Shown: positions 1-5,750, counted from the first letter of the stretch. The stretch: DNA of 5,864 bases from Candidatus Kerfeldbacteria bacterium (GCA_003512175.1 DOSP01000097.1:1-5864), one strand, 5' to 3'. The notes: generated by a model not told the origin, from the sequence alone. Numbers and translations are program-made.

Positions 1-79
1 GAGTTACTATCAAATCATCCAAAGCGATGTCACGGTCGTTTTCCCGTGGATAGCGGCGGTGTTGCTCGACCTCTAATTG
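1..79. other. Window edge downstream of aguA; possible partial gene, strand undecided
   Basis: These 79 bases lie beyond the aguA stop codon and contain no hairpin followed by a T tract that would mark a terminator for the minus-strand operon. Two frames are open to the window edge. On the plus strand, codons from base 2 end at a TAA at 74-76 and would give a hydrophobic C-terminus (ending VFPWIAAVLLDL), so a convergent gene could end 3 nt from the aguA stop. On the minus strand the frame continuing past the aguA TAG is also open but has no ATG. The two frames are exact antisense partners, so codon pattern does not separate them. I do not recognise either peptide. Confidence 0.2.
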
Positions 80-1120
80 CTAACGCACCGCTGGCTGCTG
101 CTGGCTCATGCAGTGGAATGTGCCGGCGCCGAACACAATGTGGTAGGCATTCAAACCAATAACTTGTCGTCCAGGAAATAATGGACGCAGACGTTCTAAG
201 ACAGTCTGATCGTTATTTGTGCCGAACGTCGGTACAATGACTACGCCGTTGCCGATATAAAAGTTGGTATAACTAGCCGGTAATTGTCGACTGCCAGCCT
301 TTGGCACTGCTGGCATCGGTAATTTGATGATAGTCAGTGGTTGACCTGCTTGGTCAACGGCCTGTGTGAGTAACTGATAGTTTTCGTGTAATGGTTTGTA
401 ATCGACCAAACTTGTATCGTCAGTATATACGCACACTACTGTGGTAGGGTTTATAAATCGCGCAATGTCATCAATATGACCGTCTGTATCATCTCCTTCG
501 ATCCCTTCATTCAACCAAATAACGTGCTGTACCCCTAAATAGTCACTGAGATATGACTCAATTTGTTGTTCGGACAATCTGGGGTTACGGTTGGCATTCA
601 ATAAACACTGACGAGTTGTTAATAAAGTCCCAAGACCGTTCACATCGACTGATCCACCCTCAAGAACAATGCCCGTCTTAAACATGGGAAGCTGAAGAGA
701 TTGGTTCATGATATATGGGACATCATTATCCTTAAGCAACTCGGTGTATTTATTTCCGTATGCGTTGTATTCCCATTTCGTCATGGCAAGCTGCTTGGTC
801 GTTGGATTGACCACAAAAATTGGGCCGTAATCGCGAATCCAAATATCGGCATAGTTCGTGTGGTGAAAACGGATAGCTGATAAGTGACATTGCCGTTGTT
901 GCAGTAGTGACATAACCTTCTGCTCCATGACGTCATTTAACACATGCAATTCAATATGTTCAGTTTTTGAAATCACAGCAACAAAATCGGCAAACGCCCA
1001 TTCTGCCTGTTCTAGTTGTGGAAACGAATCTGGATCATGTGGCCACGCCAACCATATTGCTGTGTGTGGTTCCCACTCAGCTGGCATGTGATAGCCAAGC
1101 TGTTTCGGTGTCTCGTTCAT
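80..1120 (-). CDS. aguA: Agmatine deiminase (agmatine iminohydrolase)
   Basis: This enzyme hydrolyses agmatine to N-carbamoylputrescine and ammonia, the second step of the arginine decarboxylase route to putrescine, in the cytoplasm. The 346-residue protein has the usual length of the family (PPADs, Porphyromonas-type peptidyl-arginine deiminase fold). Visible landmarks are the N-terminal MPAEWEPH, the WIRDYGP substrate-site motif at residues 94-100, EGGSVDV at 154-160, the EGDDTDGHIDD stretch at 208-218 with the catalytic His, and the C-terminal GAGTFHC with the nucleophilic Cys at about 337, followed by MSQQQP. The ATG lies 5 nt after the aguB stop, with no Shine-Dalgarno sequence, so coupled translation is likely. 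It ends with TAG at 82-80. It is the last gene of the module visible here. The neighbouring aguB and the decarboxylase argue for agmatine rather than peptidyl-arginine as substrate. Confidence 0.95.
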   Translation of the reverse strand: MNETPKQLGYHMPAEWEPHTAIWLAWPHDPDSFPQLEQAEWAFADFVAVISKTEHIELHVLNDVMEQKVMSLLQQRQCHLSAIRFHHTNYADIWIRDYGPIFVVNPTTKQLAMTKWEYNAYGNKYTELLKDNDVPYIMNQSLQLPMFKTGIVLEGGSVDVNGLGTLLTTRQCLLNANRNPRLSEQQIESYLSDYLGVQHVIWLNEGIEGDDTDGHIDDIARFINPTTVVCVYTDDTSLVDYKPLHENYQLLTQAVDQAGQPLTIIKLPMPAVPKAGSRQLPASYTNFYIGNGVVIVPTFGTNNDQTVLERLRPLFPGRQVIGLNAYHIVFGAGTFHCMSQQQPAVR

Positions 1121-1125
1121 GAGGT

Positions 1126-1974
1126 TTAGTGCAGACGGTAGGTATCCTTCCGACGATTATGGAAAAACCCCCAACTGGATCGAATGTACCGATTCCTACT
1201 AAAATCAACTTTTACCAGGATGGTCTCCTCTTTATTAGCGCTGGCCCGGCGTAGGATTTTACCAAAGTTGTCGCAGATAAATGATTGTCCCCAAAAACGT
1301 AAACGATCTTCACGACCAACGCGGTTCACAGCGACGACATACACACTGTTGGCGATAGCGTGAGCACGCTGAATTGTTTCCCAGGCATCATGCCAATCGC
1401 CTTCCTCTGCTGTATAATTAACTATCGTACCAATAGCTGTTGGATAGAAAATAATATCTGCCCCAGCCAAAGTCGCCATACGCGCAGCCTCGGGAAACCA
1501 CTGGTCGTAGCAAATCAATACAGCAATATTACCATACGGTGTCTTATATATTTTGTAGCCCGACTGACCTTCCTTGAAATAGTTTTTTTCATAGAAGAGA
1601 GGATCTTGTGGGATATGAATCTTGTGATACGTCGGCAACAGCTTTCCAGTTGGATTCAGTACCGCTGCAGAATTGTAATACTGTCCGCGTGCCGTTTTCT
1701 CGAATACCGGTACAATGATAAAGGCTTTATAGCGTTTAGCTATAGCTGCAAATGCGCGCGTAGACTCTCCTGGAATTGTTTCAGCGTAGTCATCGAACCG
1801 ACGTTTTTTGTACTGCGGGAAGTAGATGGTTTTGCATAATTCTTGTAAACAAATAATTTTAGCGCCCCGCTTGGCAGCTACCTCGACTTTACGTACCGTT
1901 TTTTTTAAATTTTTCGCTTGATCGGTAGAAACAGTTGTTTGCACGGCCGCAACGATCACACTCCTTTTTTTCAT
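1126..1974 (-). CDS. aguB: N-carbamoylputrescine amidase (nitrilase superfamily)
   Basis: This enzyme hydrolyses N-carbamoylputrescine to putrescine, CO2 and ammonia, completing the agmatine route. The 282-residue protein is a single carbon-nitrogen hydrolase domain, slightly shorter than many homologues. The Glu-Lys-Cys catalytic triad is readable: E45 in CLQEL, K118 in YHKIHIP and C155 in ICYDQWFPEAAR. The Cys motif followed by DQWFPEAAR is characteristic of the carbamoylputrescine amidase subgroup. A C-terminal WGFFHNRRKDTY block matches the substrate-end region of this subgroup. The ATG is 3 nt after the decarboxylase stop and aguA follows 5 nt downstream, so the three genes form a tight unit. 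No Shine-Dalgarno sequence precedes it; the upstream bases read GGTTGGTAGTGT. Two A-runs (7 and 8 A on the coding strand) lie near the 5' end but the frame is intact. Confidence 0.94.
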   Translation of the reverse strand: MKKRSVIVAAVQTTVSTDQAKNLKKTVRKVEVAAKRGAKIICLQELCKTIYFPQYKKRRFDDYAETIPGESTRAFAAIAKRYKAFIIVPVFEKTARGQYYNSAAVLNPTGKLLPTYHKIHIPQDPLFYEKNYFKEGQSGYKIYKTPYGNIAVLICYDQWFPEAARMATLAGADIIFYPTAIGTIVNYTAEEGDWHDAWETIQRAHAIANSVYVVAVNRVGREDRLRFWGQSFICDNFGKILRRASANKEETILVKVDFSRNRYIRSSWGFFHNRRKDTYRLH

Positions 1975-1977
1975 ACA

Positions 1978-3336
1978 CTACCAACCAAATTGTTTACCTA
2001 ATTCTTCCGCCGTAGACCGTTTGGCCGCTACTTTGATTTCGCCGTTATGGGCAATAATTTTTATTGGATTGGCCAACATGCAGTGTCGAGCACCGAGTGA
2101 ATCTTGGTATGCCCCAGTATCCAGAAATACGACATACTGATCTTCATCCTCAACCAACTTGGGCAACAATATATAATTGCCTTGCGCAGTGTACTTATCA
2201 TCACTATCACAACTGGAGCCTGCTAACCAGGTGCGTTGGTTAGAACGACTATTCATATGGTTAGCCGGAATCACGTGCCACTGCTGGTGGATGGTCCAGG
2301 TGTCTGGTAGATCGTTCATAAATGAACCGTCGACAATATACCATTTGCGGTTGCTGCCATTTTCCACCCACTTCTCAGTGATGACTTTAAACATGGTCAC
2401 CTGCGCCGGTGCAACCACATGACGACCCCACTCACAAATAATGTTTGGTTCCTTCACATTGTATTTCTGACTCATCTGTTTGCAGGTTTTAACAATCAAT
2501 TGCGCGGCGGCTTTGGCAGTGTACATGGGTTTCTTCACATAGGGTACGGCTCCACCGCCACCGATATCGATGGTGTCCAGTTTTGGATTCTTTTGCCGTA
2601 ACTTGGCATACAACATGAACAGCCGACGCACAGGATCAGTTAACCCATCCAGTTTTTCAATTTGACTCGATACATGGTATGACAAGATACCAAGGTTTCG
2701 AATCTTTTGTAAGCGCACAATCTCATCTTCGGGAAAGCCAAAGTAGTTAAACTTTTTATCCCAGTGGGATTTTACTTTGACATTCAAGTTCACACGCAAT
2801 CCAACTTCACTCTTGAAGTTCTTGAAGGCGTCTAATTCACCGCGGTGCTCAATGATCGGGGTAATCATCAGGCCTTTCGTATTCAATTCATCAATCAGTT
2901 TGATGTACTTGTCGGTTTTTGGTCCGTTACATAGTACTCGAATTTTGGCATTGAACCGATCTTGTTCCCACAGCCGTTTCACAATCCACAGCTCATTGGC
3001 TGACGAAGTTTCAAGATTCGCTCCCTCGGAAACAGCGGACAGCACAAACTGCTTATGCTGGTTCACCTTCATGGGATAGTGATAGTAGAACTTGCCTTTA
3101 TAGTCGTTCAGCTTGATATAGGCATTAAAGATGTCAATCAGTTTCCGTAATCTGGATTCCACAATAAACGGAAACATAACCTCTAAGCTGGTGCCATACT
3201 GTTTGGCCAGCTTCACCAGATTATATTGGTAGTTTCCTTCCTTCAACATCAAGTCGCCATTGGCGGTGATGTCAAAATATTGGGTGTTGAACTCTTCCCG
3301 GCCAAGCTTCCAGAAGCGCTTGAAGTTTCTTTTCAT
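1978..3336 (-). CDS. speA: Short SpeA-type arginine decarboxylase (PLP, alanine-racemase fold)
   Basis: It probably decarboxylates arginine to agmatine, feeding the agmatine deiminase and carbamoylputrescine amidase encoded just downstream. The 452-residue protein belongs to the fold-type III PLP decarboxylases and resembles biosynthetic ADC (SpeA) more than ODC or LysA. It has YPMKVNQHKQ with the PLP lysine at K90, YHVSSQ (220-225) for the family HxGSQ, the glycine loop DIGGGG (257-262), CEWGRHVVA (301-309), LPDTWTIHQQWHVIP (343-357), GSSCDSDD (373-380) with the active-site Cys at 376, and DTGAYQDSLGARHCMLAN (406-423). E. coli SpeA is about 658 residues, so this version lacks the SpeA insertion and C-terminal domains. 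Short SpeA relatives with ornithine or lysine specificity are known, so the arginine assignment rests on context. The ATG at 3336 sits 9 nt after a consensus -10 box. Confidence 0.82.
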   Translation of the reverse strand: MKRNFKRFWKLGREEFNTQYFDITANGDLMLKEGNYQYNLVKLAKQYGTSLEVMFPFIVESRLRKLIDIFNAYIKLNDYKGKFYYHYPMKVNQHKQFVLSAVSEGANLETSSANELWIVKRLWEQDRFNAKIRVLCNGPKTDKYIKLIDELNTKGLMITPIIEHRGELDAFKNFKSEVGLRVNLNVKVKSHWDKKFNYFGFPEDEIVRLQKIRNLGILSYHVSSQIEKLDGLTDPVRRLFMLYAKLRQKNPKLDTIDIGGGGAVPYVKKPMYTAKAAAQLIVKTCKQMSQKYNVKEPNIICEWGRHVVAPAQVTMFKVITEKWVENGSNRKWYIVDGSFMNDLPDTWTIHQQWHVIPANHMNSRSNQRTWLAGSSCDSDDKYTAQGNYILLPKLVEDEDQYVVFLDTGAYQDSLGARHCMLANPIKIIAHNGEIKVAAKRSTAEELGKQFGW

Positions 3337-3373
3337 TGAGCCGTTATTATAAAAACTATGCAGCCGGTGTCAA
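3337..3373 (-). promoter_or_regulatory. Consensus sigma70-type promoter for speA-aguB-aguA
   Basis: On the minus strand, TTGACA (3373-3368) is followed by a 16-bp spacer and TATAAT (3351-3346), matching all 12 consensus bases. The -35 box begins 4 nt after the argG stop. Only 9 nt separate the -10 box from the speA ATG, so the transcript would start at about 3339-3336 and be leaderless or nearly so. It lies in the 41-bp gap between argG and speA, the largest gap between the five enzyme genes. Inference: the putrescine module is expressed independently of the arginine attenuator upstream of argF. Confidence 0.85.
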
Positions 3374-3377
3374 GCGG

Positions 3378-4667
3378 TTATTTCAGAAACTGGCTCTCGA
3401 AGGCTTGTTGCTGGGCCTGCTGGACTACCTGGTACGCCGTTCGTTGTGCCAGACCATAGAGCTCTATAAACCCAGCAGATGCATTCTGGTTGAAGAGTCC
3501 ATCTTTGTTAAACGTGGCCAGATGCCCATTAAAGAGCGAATATGGCGACGTGAGGGCGACTACCGTATTATTCCCTTTATAGAGTTTCAGTTTTACCGTG
3601 CCAGTAACTTTGTGGTTAACGCTGTTGATATAGGCATTCAGATGTTGCATGGTCGGCTCAAACCACTGCGCCCCATAGCAGAGATAGGCCCATTTTTGAT
3701 CAATCAGGCTCTTCATGTCATTTTCTGTTCGCGTGCAGACCAACTTCTCTAAGTTATAGTGCGCTGTGATTAGAATGGCGGCGGCTGGTTGTTCGTAGAC
3801 TCCTCGCACTTTCAAGCCTACTAACCGGTCCTCGATCAGGTGGGTAATACCAATGGCATGCTCGGCACCAAGCGTATTGAGCTGCATGACTAAGTCAACG
3901 AGTGGCAATGGCTGACCGTTCATCTTCACTGGCACGCCCTCAACAAATTCTAGATCAACATAAACACCTTGGTCTGGTGCCTGCTCGGGAGTTTTGCACA
4001 CCAAGAGAATATTTTCGAGTGGTGGCTCAAGATGGGGTGTTTCAATTTCTCCACCCTCGCCGGTATTACCCCACATGTTCTCATCATACGAGTACGGTTT
4101 ACTGTTACTTTGCCGTACCGGAATACCATGCTGCTTGGCGTAGGCAATTTCCTCGTCCCGCCCCATGCTCCATTCCCGGACCGGTGCAATCGTCTGCAAT
4201 TGCGGATTCAACGTAGTGATATAGCTTTCGAACCGCACTTGGTCATTCCCTTTCCCGGTACAACCATGAGCGATATAGTGAATGCCAAGTAAACTAGCAT
4301 AGTACACAGCTTTCTCGGCAACAATGGCCCGGCCGAGTGGGCAACTTAAATAGTACTCACCTTGATACCGGGCATTGGCTTTGATGGCTACGCTTAAGAA
4401 CCGATCAGCAAATTCAGCTTCGGCATGTTCAATCAAGGCCTCAGTGGCACCAAGTTTGAGAGCTTTTTGTTGAATGACTGGCAGGTCATCGGCCTGTTGT
4501 CCTAAACCAACGGTCAGTGTGGTGACCTTTACTTGGTAGTGATCTTGTAACCACTTGAGGATTACTGAGGTGTCTAGCCCCCCTGAATAGAGCAGTAGCA
4601 CTTTGTCGCCTGGTTCTGGATTACCTTCGTGTGAAGCAACTTTTTGATATGTAGTAATGGAGTTCAT
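3378..4667 (-). CDS. argG: Argininosuccinate synthase
   Basis: This enzyme joins citrulline and aspartate to argininosuccinate using ATP, which is cleaved to AMP and pyrophosphate. It is the penultimate step of arginine synthesis. From the ATG at 4667 the protein has 429 residues. The P-loop pyrophosphatase motif YSGGLDTS is at about residues 27-34, followed by AHGCTGKGNDQVRFE, the REWSMGRDEE region, KPYSYDENMWG with EGGEIE, ENRLVG-like EDRLVGLKVRGVYE, and VTGTVKLKLYKGN near the C-terminus. A TTG 33 nt upstream (4700) would add 11 residues and overlap argF by 26 nt. I prefer the ATG because it sits 7 nt after the argF stop. Even so, about 20 residues precede the first conserved strand, a short N-terminal extension. 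No Shine-Dalgarno site is seen, so it is probably co-transcribed and coupled with argF. The partner argininosuccinate lyase gene is absent here. Confidence 0.95.
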   Translation of the reverse strand: MNSITTYQKVASHEGNPEPGDKVLLLYSGGLDTSVILKWLQDHYQVKVTTLTVGLGQQADDLPVIQQKALKLGATEALIEHAEAEFADRFLSVAIKANARYQGEYYLSCPLGRAIVAEKAVYYASLLGIHYIAHGCTGKGNDQVRFESYITTLNPQLQTIAPVREWSMGRDEEIAYAKQHGIPVRQSNSKPYSYDENMWGNTGEGGEIETPHLEPPLENILLVCKTPEQAPDQGVYVDLEFVEGVPVKMNGQPLPLVDLVMQLNTLGAEHAIGITHLIEDRLVGLKVRGVYEQPAAAILITAHYNLEKLVCTRTENDMKSLIDQKWAYLCYGAQWFEPTMQHLNAYINSVNHKVTGTVKLKLYKGNNTVVALTSPYSLFNGHLATFNKDGLFNQNASAGFIELYGLAQRTAYQVVQQAQQQAFESQFLK

Positions 4668-4674
4668 AGTAGTG

Positions 4675-5532
4675 TTATTGTTGAGTGAATAAATGTTCAA
4701 TAATAGCCATTTGCATATAGATGCGATTTTCCGCTTGGCGATAGATGATGGAACGCGGATTGTTGGCTACTGCATCGTCAACTTCGATACCGCGACGAAT
4801 GGGCATATCGTTCATGAAGATAGCTGAAGGTTTTGTGGTAGCAAACAGCTTGGTAGATAGGTAGTACGGTGCGAACACAGCGTTTCTAGCCTGAGCCTCG
4901 GACTCTTGACCCATCGATACCCATGTATCGGTGTACACCACATCTGCCTCGGTGAGTTTAACCAAGTCGGTGGTAGAGTGCGTTGGGAAGTGATACTGCT
5001 CTGGCCCAATCAAGGTGAACTGCCAACCAAGTTGATCACACAAGAACAATAATGATTGTGCTGTGTTACTCGCATCACCCACGTAGACCAGGTGTAACGT
5101 CACAGGATTGTGAAAATATTCACTCATGGTGAAGATGTCAGCGAGTGCCTGGGCTGGATGTTCTGTTTTACTGAGTGCATTCACTACTGGTACACCACTC
5201 TGTTGGCTGAGCACAACCAAGTCTGTTGGCTCATAGACTCGAGCAATGATCATGTCGTAGTAGCTACCAAGCACGCCAGCAATATCTTTAGTACTTTCCC
5301 GTTGACCAAGACCAATTTCACCTGGCAAGAACGAGTGGAACGTGCCACCTAATGCTTCAAAGGCAAGCGCAAACGAAGCGCGTGTCCGTAACGATGGTCG
5401 ATCGGTGATGAAGACTCCAGTTTTTCCAACAGCACACTGTGAGGTCGCGTCAGCTTTAAATTCAGCAGCGCGTTGGATCCAACTGTGAATCAAACTGGCG
5501 GAGAGATTATGAGTAGAGAGAAGATGAAACAT
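4675..5532 (-). CDS. argF: Carbamoyltransferase, ornithine carbamoyltransferase-like, with altered HCLP motif
   Basis: It probably transfers carbamoyl from carbamoyl phosphate to ornithine, giving citrulline for the adjacent ArgG. The 285-residue protein is somewhat short for the family (about 300-335). The carbamoyl-phosphate site is present as PSLRTR (46-51), Arg98 in IIARVYE, and EHPAQALAD (124-132). The amino-acid side shows VGDASNTAQSLL (151-162) and DTWVSMGQE (202-210), the latter very close to the ornithine-binding DxWxSMG of true OTCases. However, the catalytic loop normally reading HCLP is NDMP (241-244, bases 4812-4801), followed by IRRGIEVDDAV and the conserved QAENRIYMQMAI. SLRTR in place of STRTR is also reminiscent of acylornithine carbamoyltransferases. 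Placement upstream of argG and behind an arginine-sensing leader favours citrulline synthesis. The ATG follows the attenuator hairpin by 15 nt, with no Shine-Dalgarno sequence. Confidence 0.8.
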   Translation of the reverse strand: MFHLLSTHNLSASLIHSWIQRAAEFKADATSQCAVGKTGVFITDRPSLRTRASFALAFEALGGTFHSFLPGEIGLGQRESTKDIAGVLGSYYDMIIARVYEPTDLVVLSQQSGVPVVNALSKTEHPAQALADIFTMSEYFHNPVTLHLVYVGDASNTAQSLLFLCDQLGWQFTLIGPEQYHFPTHSTTDLVKLTEADVVYTDTWVSMGQESEAQARNAVFAPYYLSTKLFATTKPSAIFMNDMPIRRGIEVDDAVANNPRSIIYRQAENRIYMQMAIIEHLFTQQ

Positions 5533-5537
5533 ACGTT

Positions 5538-5576
5538 ATACAAACAAATAAGGGCTTCCCGTAGAGAAGCCCTTAT
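5538..5576 (-). terminator. Attenuator terminator hairpin (regions 3:4) before argF
   Basis: In the minus-strand RNA, arm ATAAGGGCTTC (5576-5566) pairs perfectly over 11 bp with GAAGCCCTTAT (5558-5548) across the 7-nt loop TCTACGG. It is followed by a moderately U-rich tract (TTGTTTGT, 5547-5540). It lies 15 nt before the argF ATG and behind a promoter, so it acts, if real, as a premature terminator of the arg transcript. The interrupted T tract makes it a modest terminator, which suits a regulated one. Its 5' arm plus loop is also complementary to the leader-peptide stop region. Confidence 0.85.
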
Positions 5577-5607
5577 AGTTAGATAACGAAGCAAAATTCT
5601 CTACGGG
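5558..5607 (-). promoter_or_regulatory. Antiterminator pairing (regions 2:3) of the arg attenuator
   Basis: CCCGTAGAGAA (5607-5597, RNA sense) is perfectly complementary over 11 nt to TTCTCTACGGG (5568-5558). The second segment comprises three bases of the terminator 5' arm, the whole loop and the first base of the 3' arm. This pairing and the terminator hairpin are therefore mutually exclusive. The first segment spans the last leader codon and the UAG stop, so a ribosome finishing the leader peptide would cover it and allow termination. A ribosome stalled earlier on Arg codons would leave it free to form the antiterminator. Confidence 0.82.
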
Positions 5608-5623
5608 TAAATACGACGTAGAG
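5599..5623 (-). promoter_or_regulatory. Pause/protector hairpin (regions 1:2) of the arg attenuator
   Basis: CTCTACG (5623-5617, within the leader codons Thr14-Leu15-Arg16) is complementary to CGTAGAG (5605-5599, across the leader stop), a 7-bp stem with an 11-nt loop. It would sequester region 2 when no ribosome is present, leaving the terminator free to form. A ribosome stalled at Arg12 or Arg13 would cover region 1. This is the role of the 1:2 hairpin in classical attenuators. Confidence 0.68.
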
Positions 5624-5663
5624 TACGACGGACGTTCAACTGTAATTGAGCTGAGCTAAACAT
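5601..5663 (-). CDS. Arginine-rich leader peptide of the arg operon
   Basis: This 20-codon ORF reads MFSSAQLQLNVRRTLRRIYP and ends with UAG at 5603-5601. Four of its last nine residues are arginine, in two tandem CGT CGT pairs (codons 12-13 at 5630-5625 and 16-17 at 5618-5613), the spacing expected of a peptide that measures arginyl-tRNA supply. It starts 8 nt after the -10 box of its promoter, so the RNA would begin at or within about 2 nt of the ATG. No Shine-Dalgarno sequence is visible. Its final codons and stop form regions 1 and 2 of the attenuator RNA, and argF starts 68 nt after the stop. The peptide itself is expected to have no function beyond being translated. The ORF is very short, so the call rests on the Arg pairs coinciding with the alternative RNA structures. 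Confidence 0.86.
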   Translation of the reverse strand: MFSSAQLQLNVRRTLRRIYP

Positions 5664-5671
5664 AATGACAT

Positions 5672-5699
5672 ATGGTACTCTGCACTGGTTTTTTGTCAA
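5672..5699 (-). promoter_or_regulatory. Promoter of the arg leader and argFG
   Basis: TTGACA (5699-5694, 6/6 consensus) is followed by a 16-bp spacer and TACCAT (5677-5672, 4/6 including the key A2 and T6). The predicted start is about 5665-5663, placing the leader-peptide ATG at or within two bases of the RNA 5' end. No ArgR-like operator (paired TGAAT/ATTCA half sites) is visible around it, which fits control by attenuation rather than by a repressor. Confidence 0.75.
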
Positions 5700-5720
5700 G
5701 ATCGTCCACCCCTTAACTCC

Positions 5721-5750
5721 AACACCTCTCCTACATGGGAGAGGGGTGTT
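5721..5750. repeat. Inverted repeat between the divergent promoters
   Basis: AACAC (5721-5725) and CTCTCC (5726-5731) pair with GGAGAG (5738-5743) and GTGTT (5746-5750). This gives an 11-bp stem with a 6-nt loop and a 2-nt GG bulge. No T tract follows on either strand, so it is not an obvious intrinsic terminator. It lies directly upstream of the plus-strand -10 box and occupies its expected -35 position, so it could be an operator; that is inference only. Confidence 0.4.

Noticed and set aside
1360..1839. 159-codon plus-strand open frame opposite aguB
   Set aside because: It is a shadow of the aguB reading frame; the minus-strand product has the full nitrilase catalytic triad, while this translation looks unstructured.
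3336..3752. 138-codon plus-strand open frame across the 3' end of argG
   Set aside because: It is antisense to well-conserved argG codons and its translation shows no recognisable motif; it has no promoter of its own and starts inside the speA start codon region.
4668..4700. Upstream TTG start giving argG 11 more residues and a 26-nt overlap with argF
   Set aside because: The added residues (Asn-rich) are not part of the family's conserved N-terminus, and the ATG at 4667 lies 7 nt after the argF stop in line with the spacing of the other operon genes.
5109..5122. GTGAA-N4-TTCAC palindrome resembling an ArgR half-site pair
   Set aside because: It lies deep inside the argF coding sequence, 400 nt from the start, is two bases shorter than the ARG box pattern, and is explained by codons for Glu-Tyr-Phe-His.
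5636..5671. Alternative short ORF from the ATG at 5671 (11 codons, another frame)
   Set aside because: Its ATG overlaps the region immediately after the -10 box and upstream of the likely RNA start, it contains no Arg codons, and it ends before the attenuator stems.
5721..5750. Inverted repeat as an intrinsic terminator
   Set aside because: No run of T follows the stem on either strand and there is no upstream gene on the plus strand to terminate.
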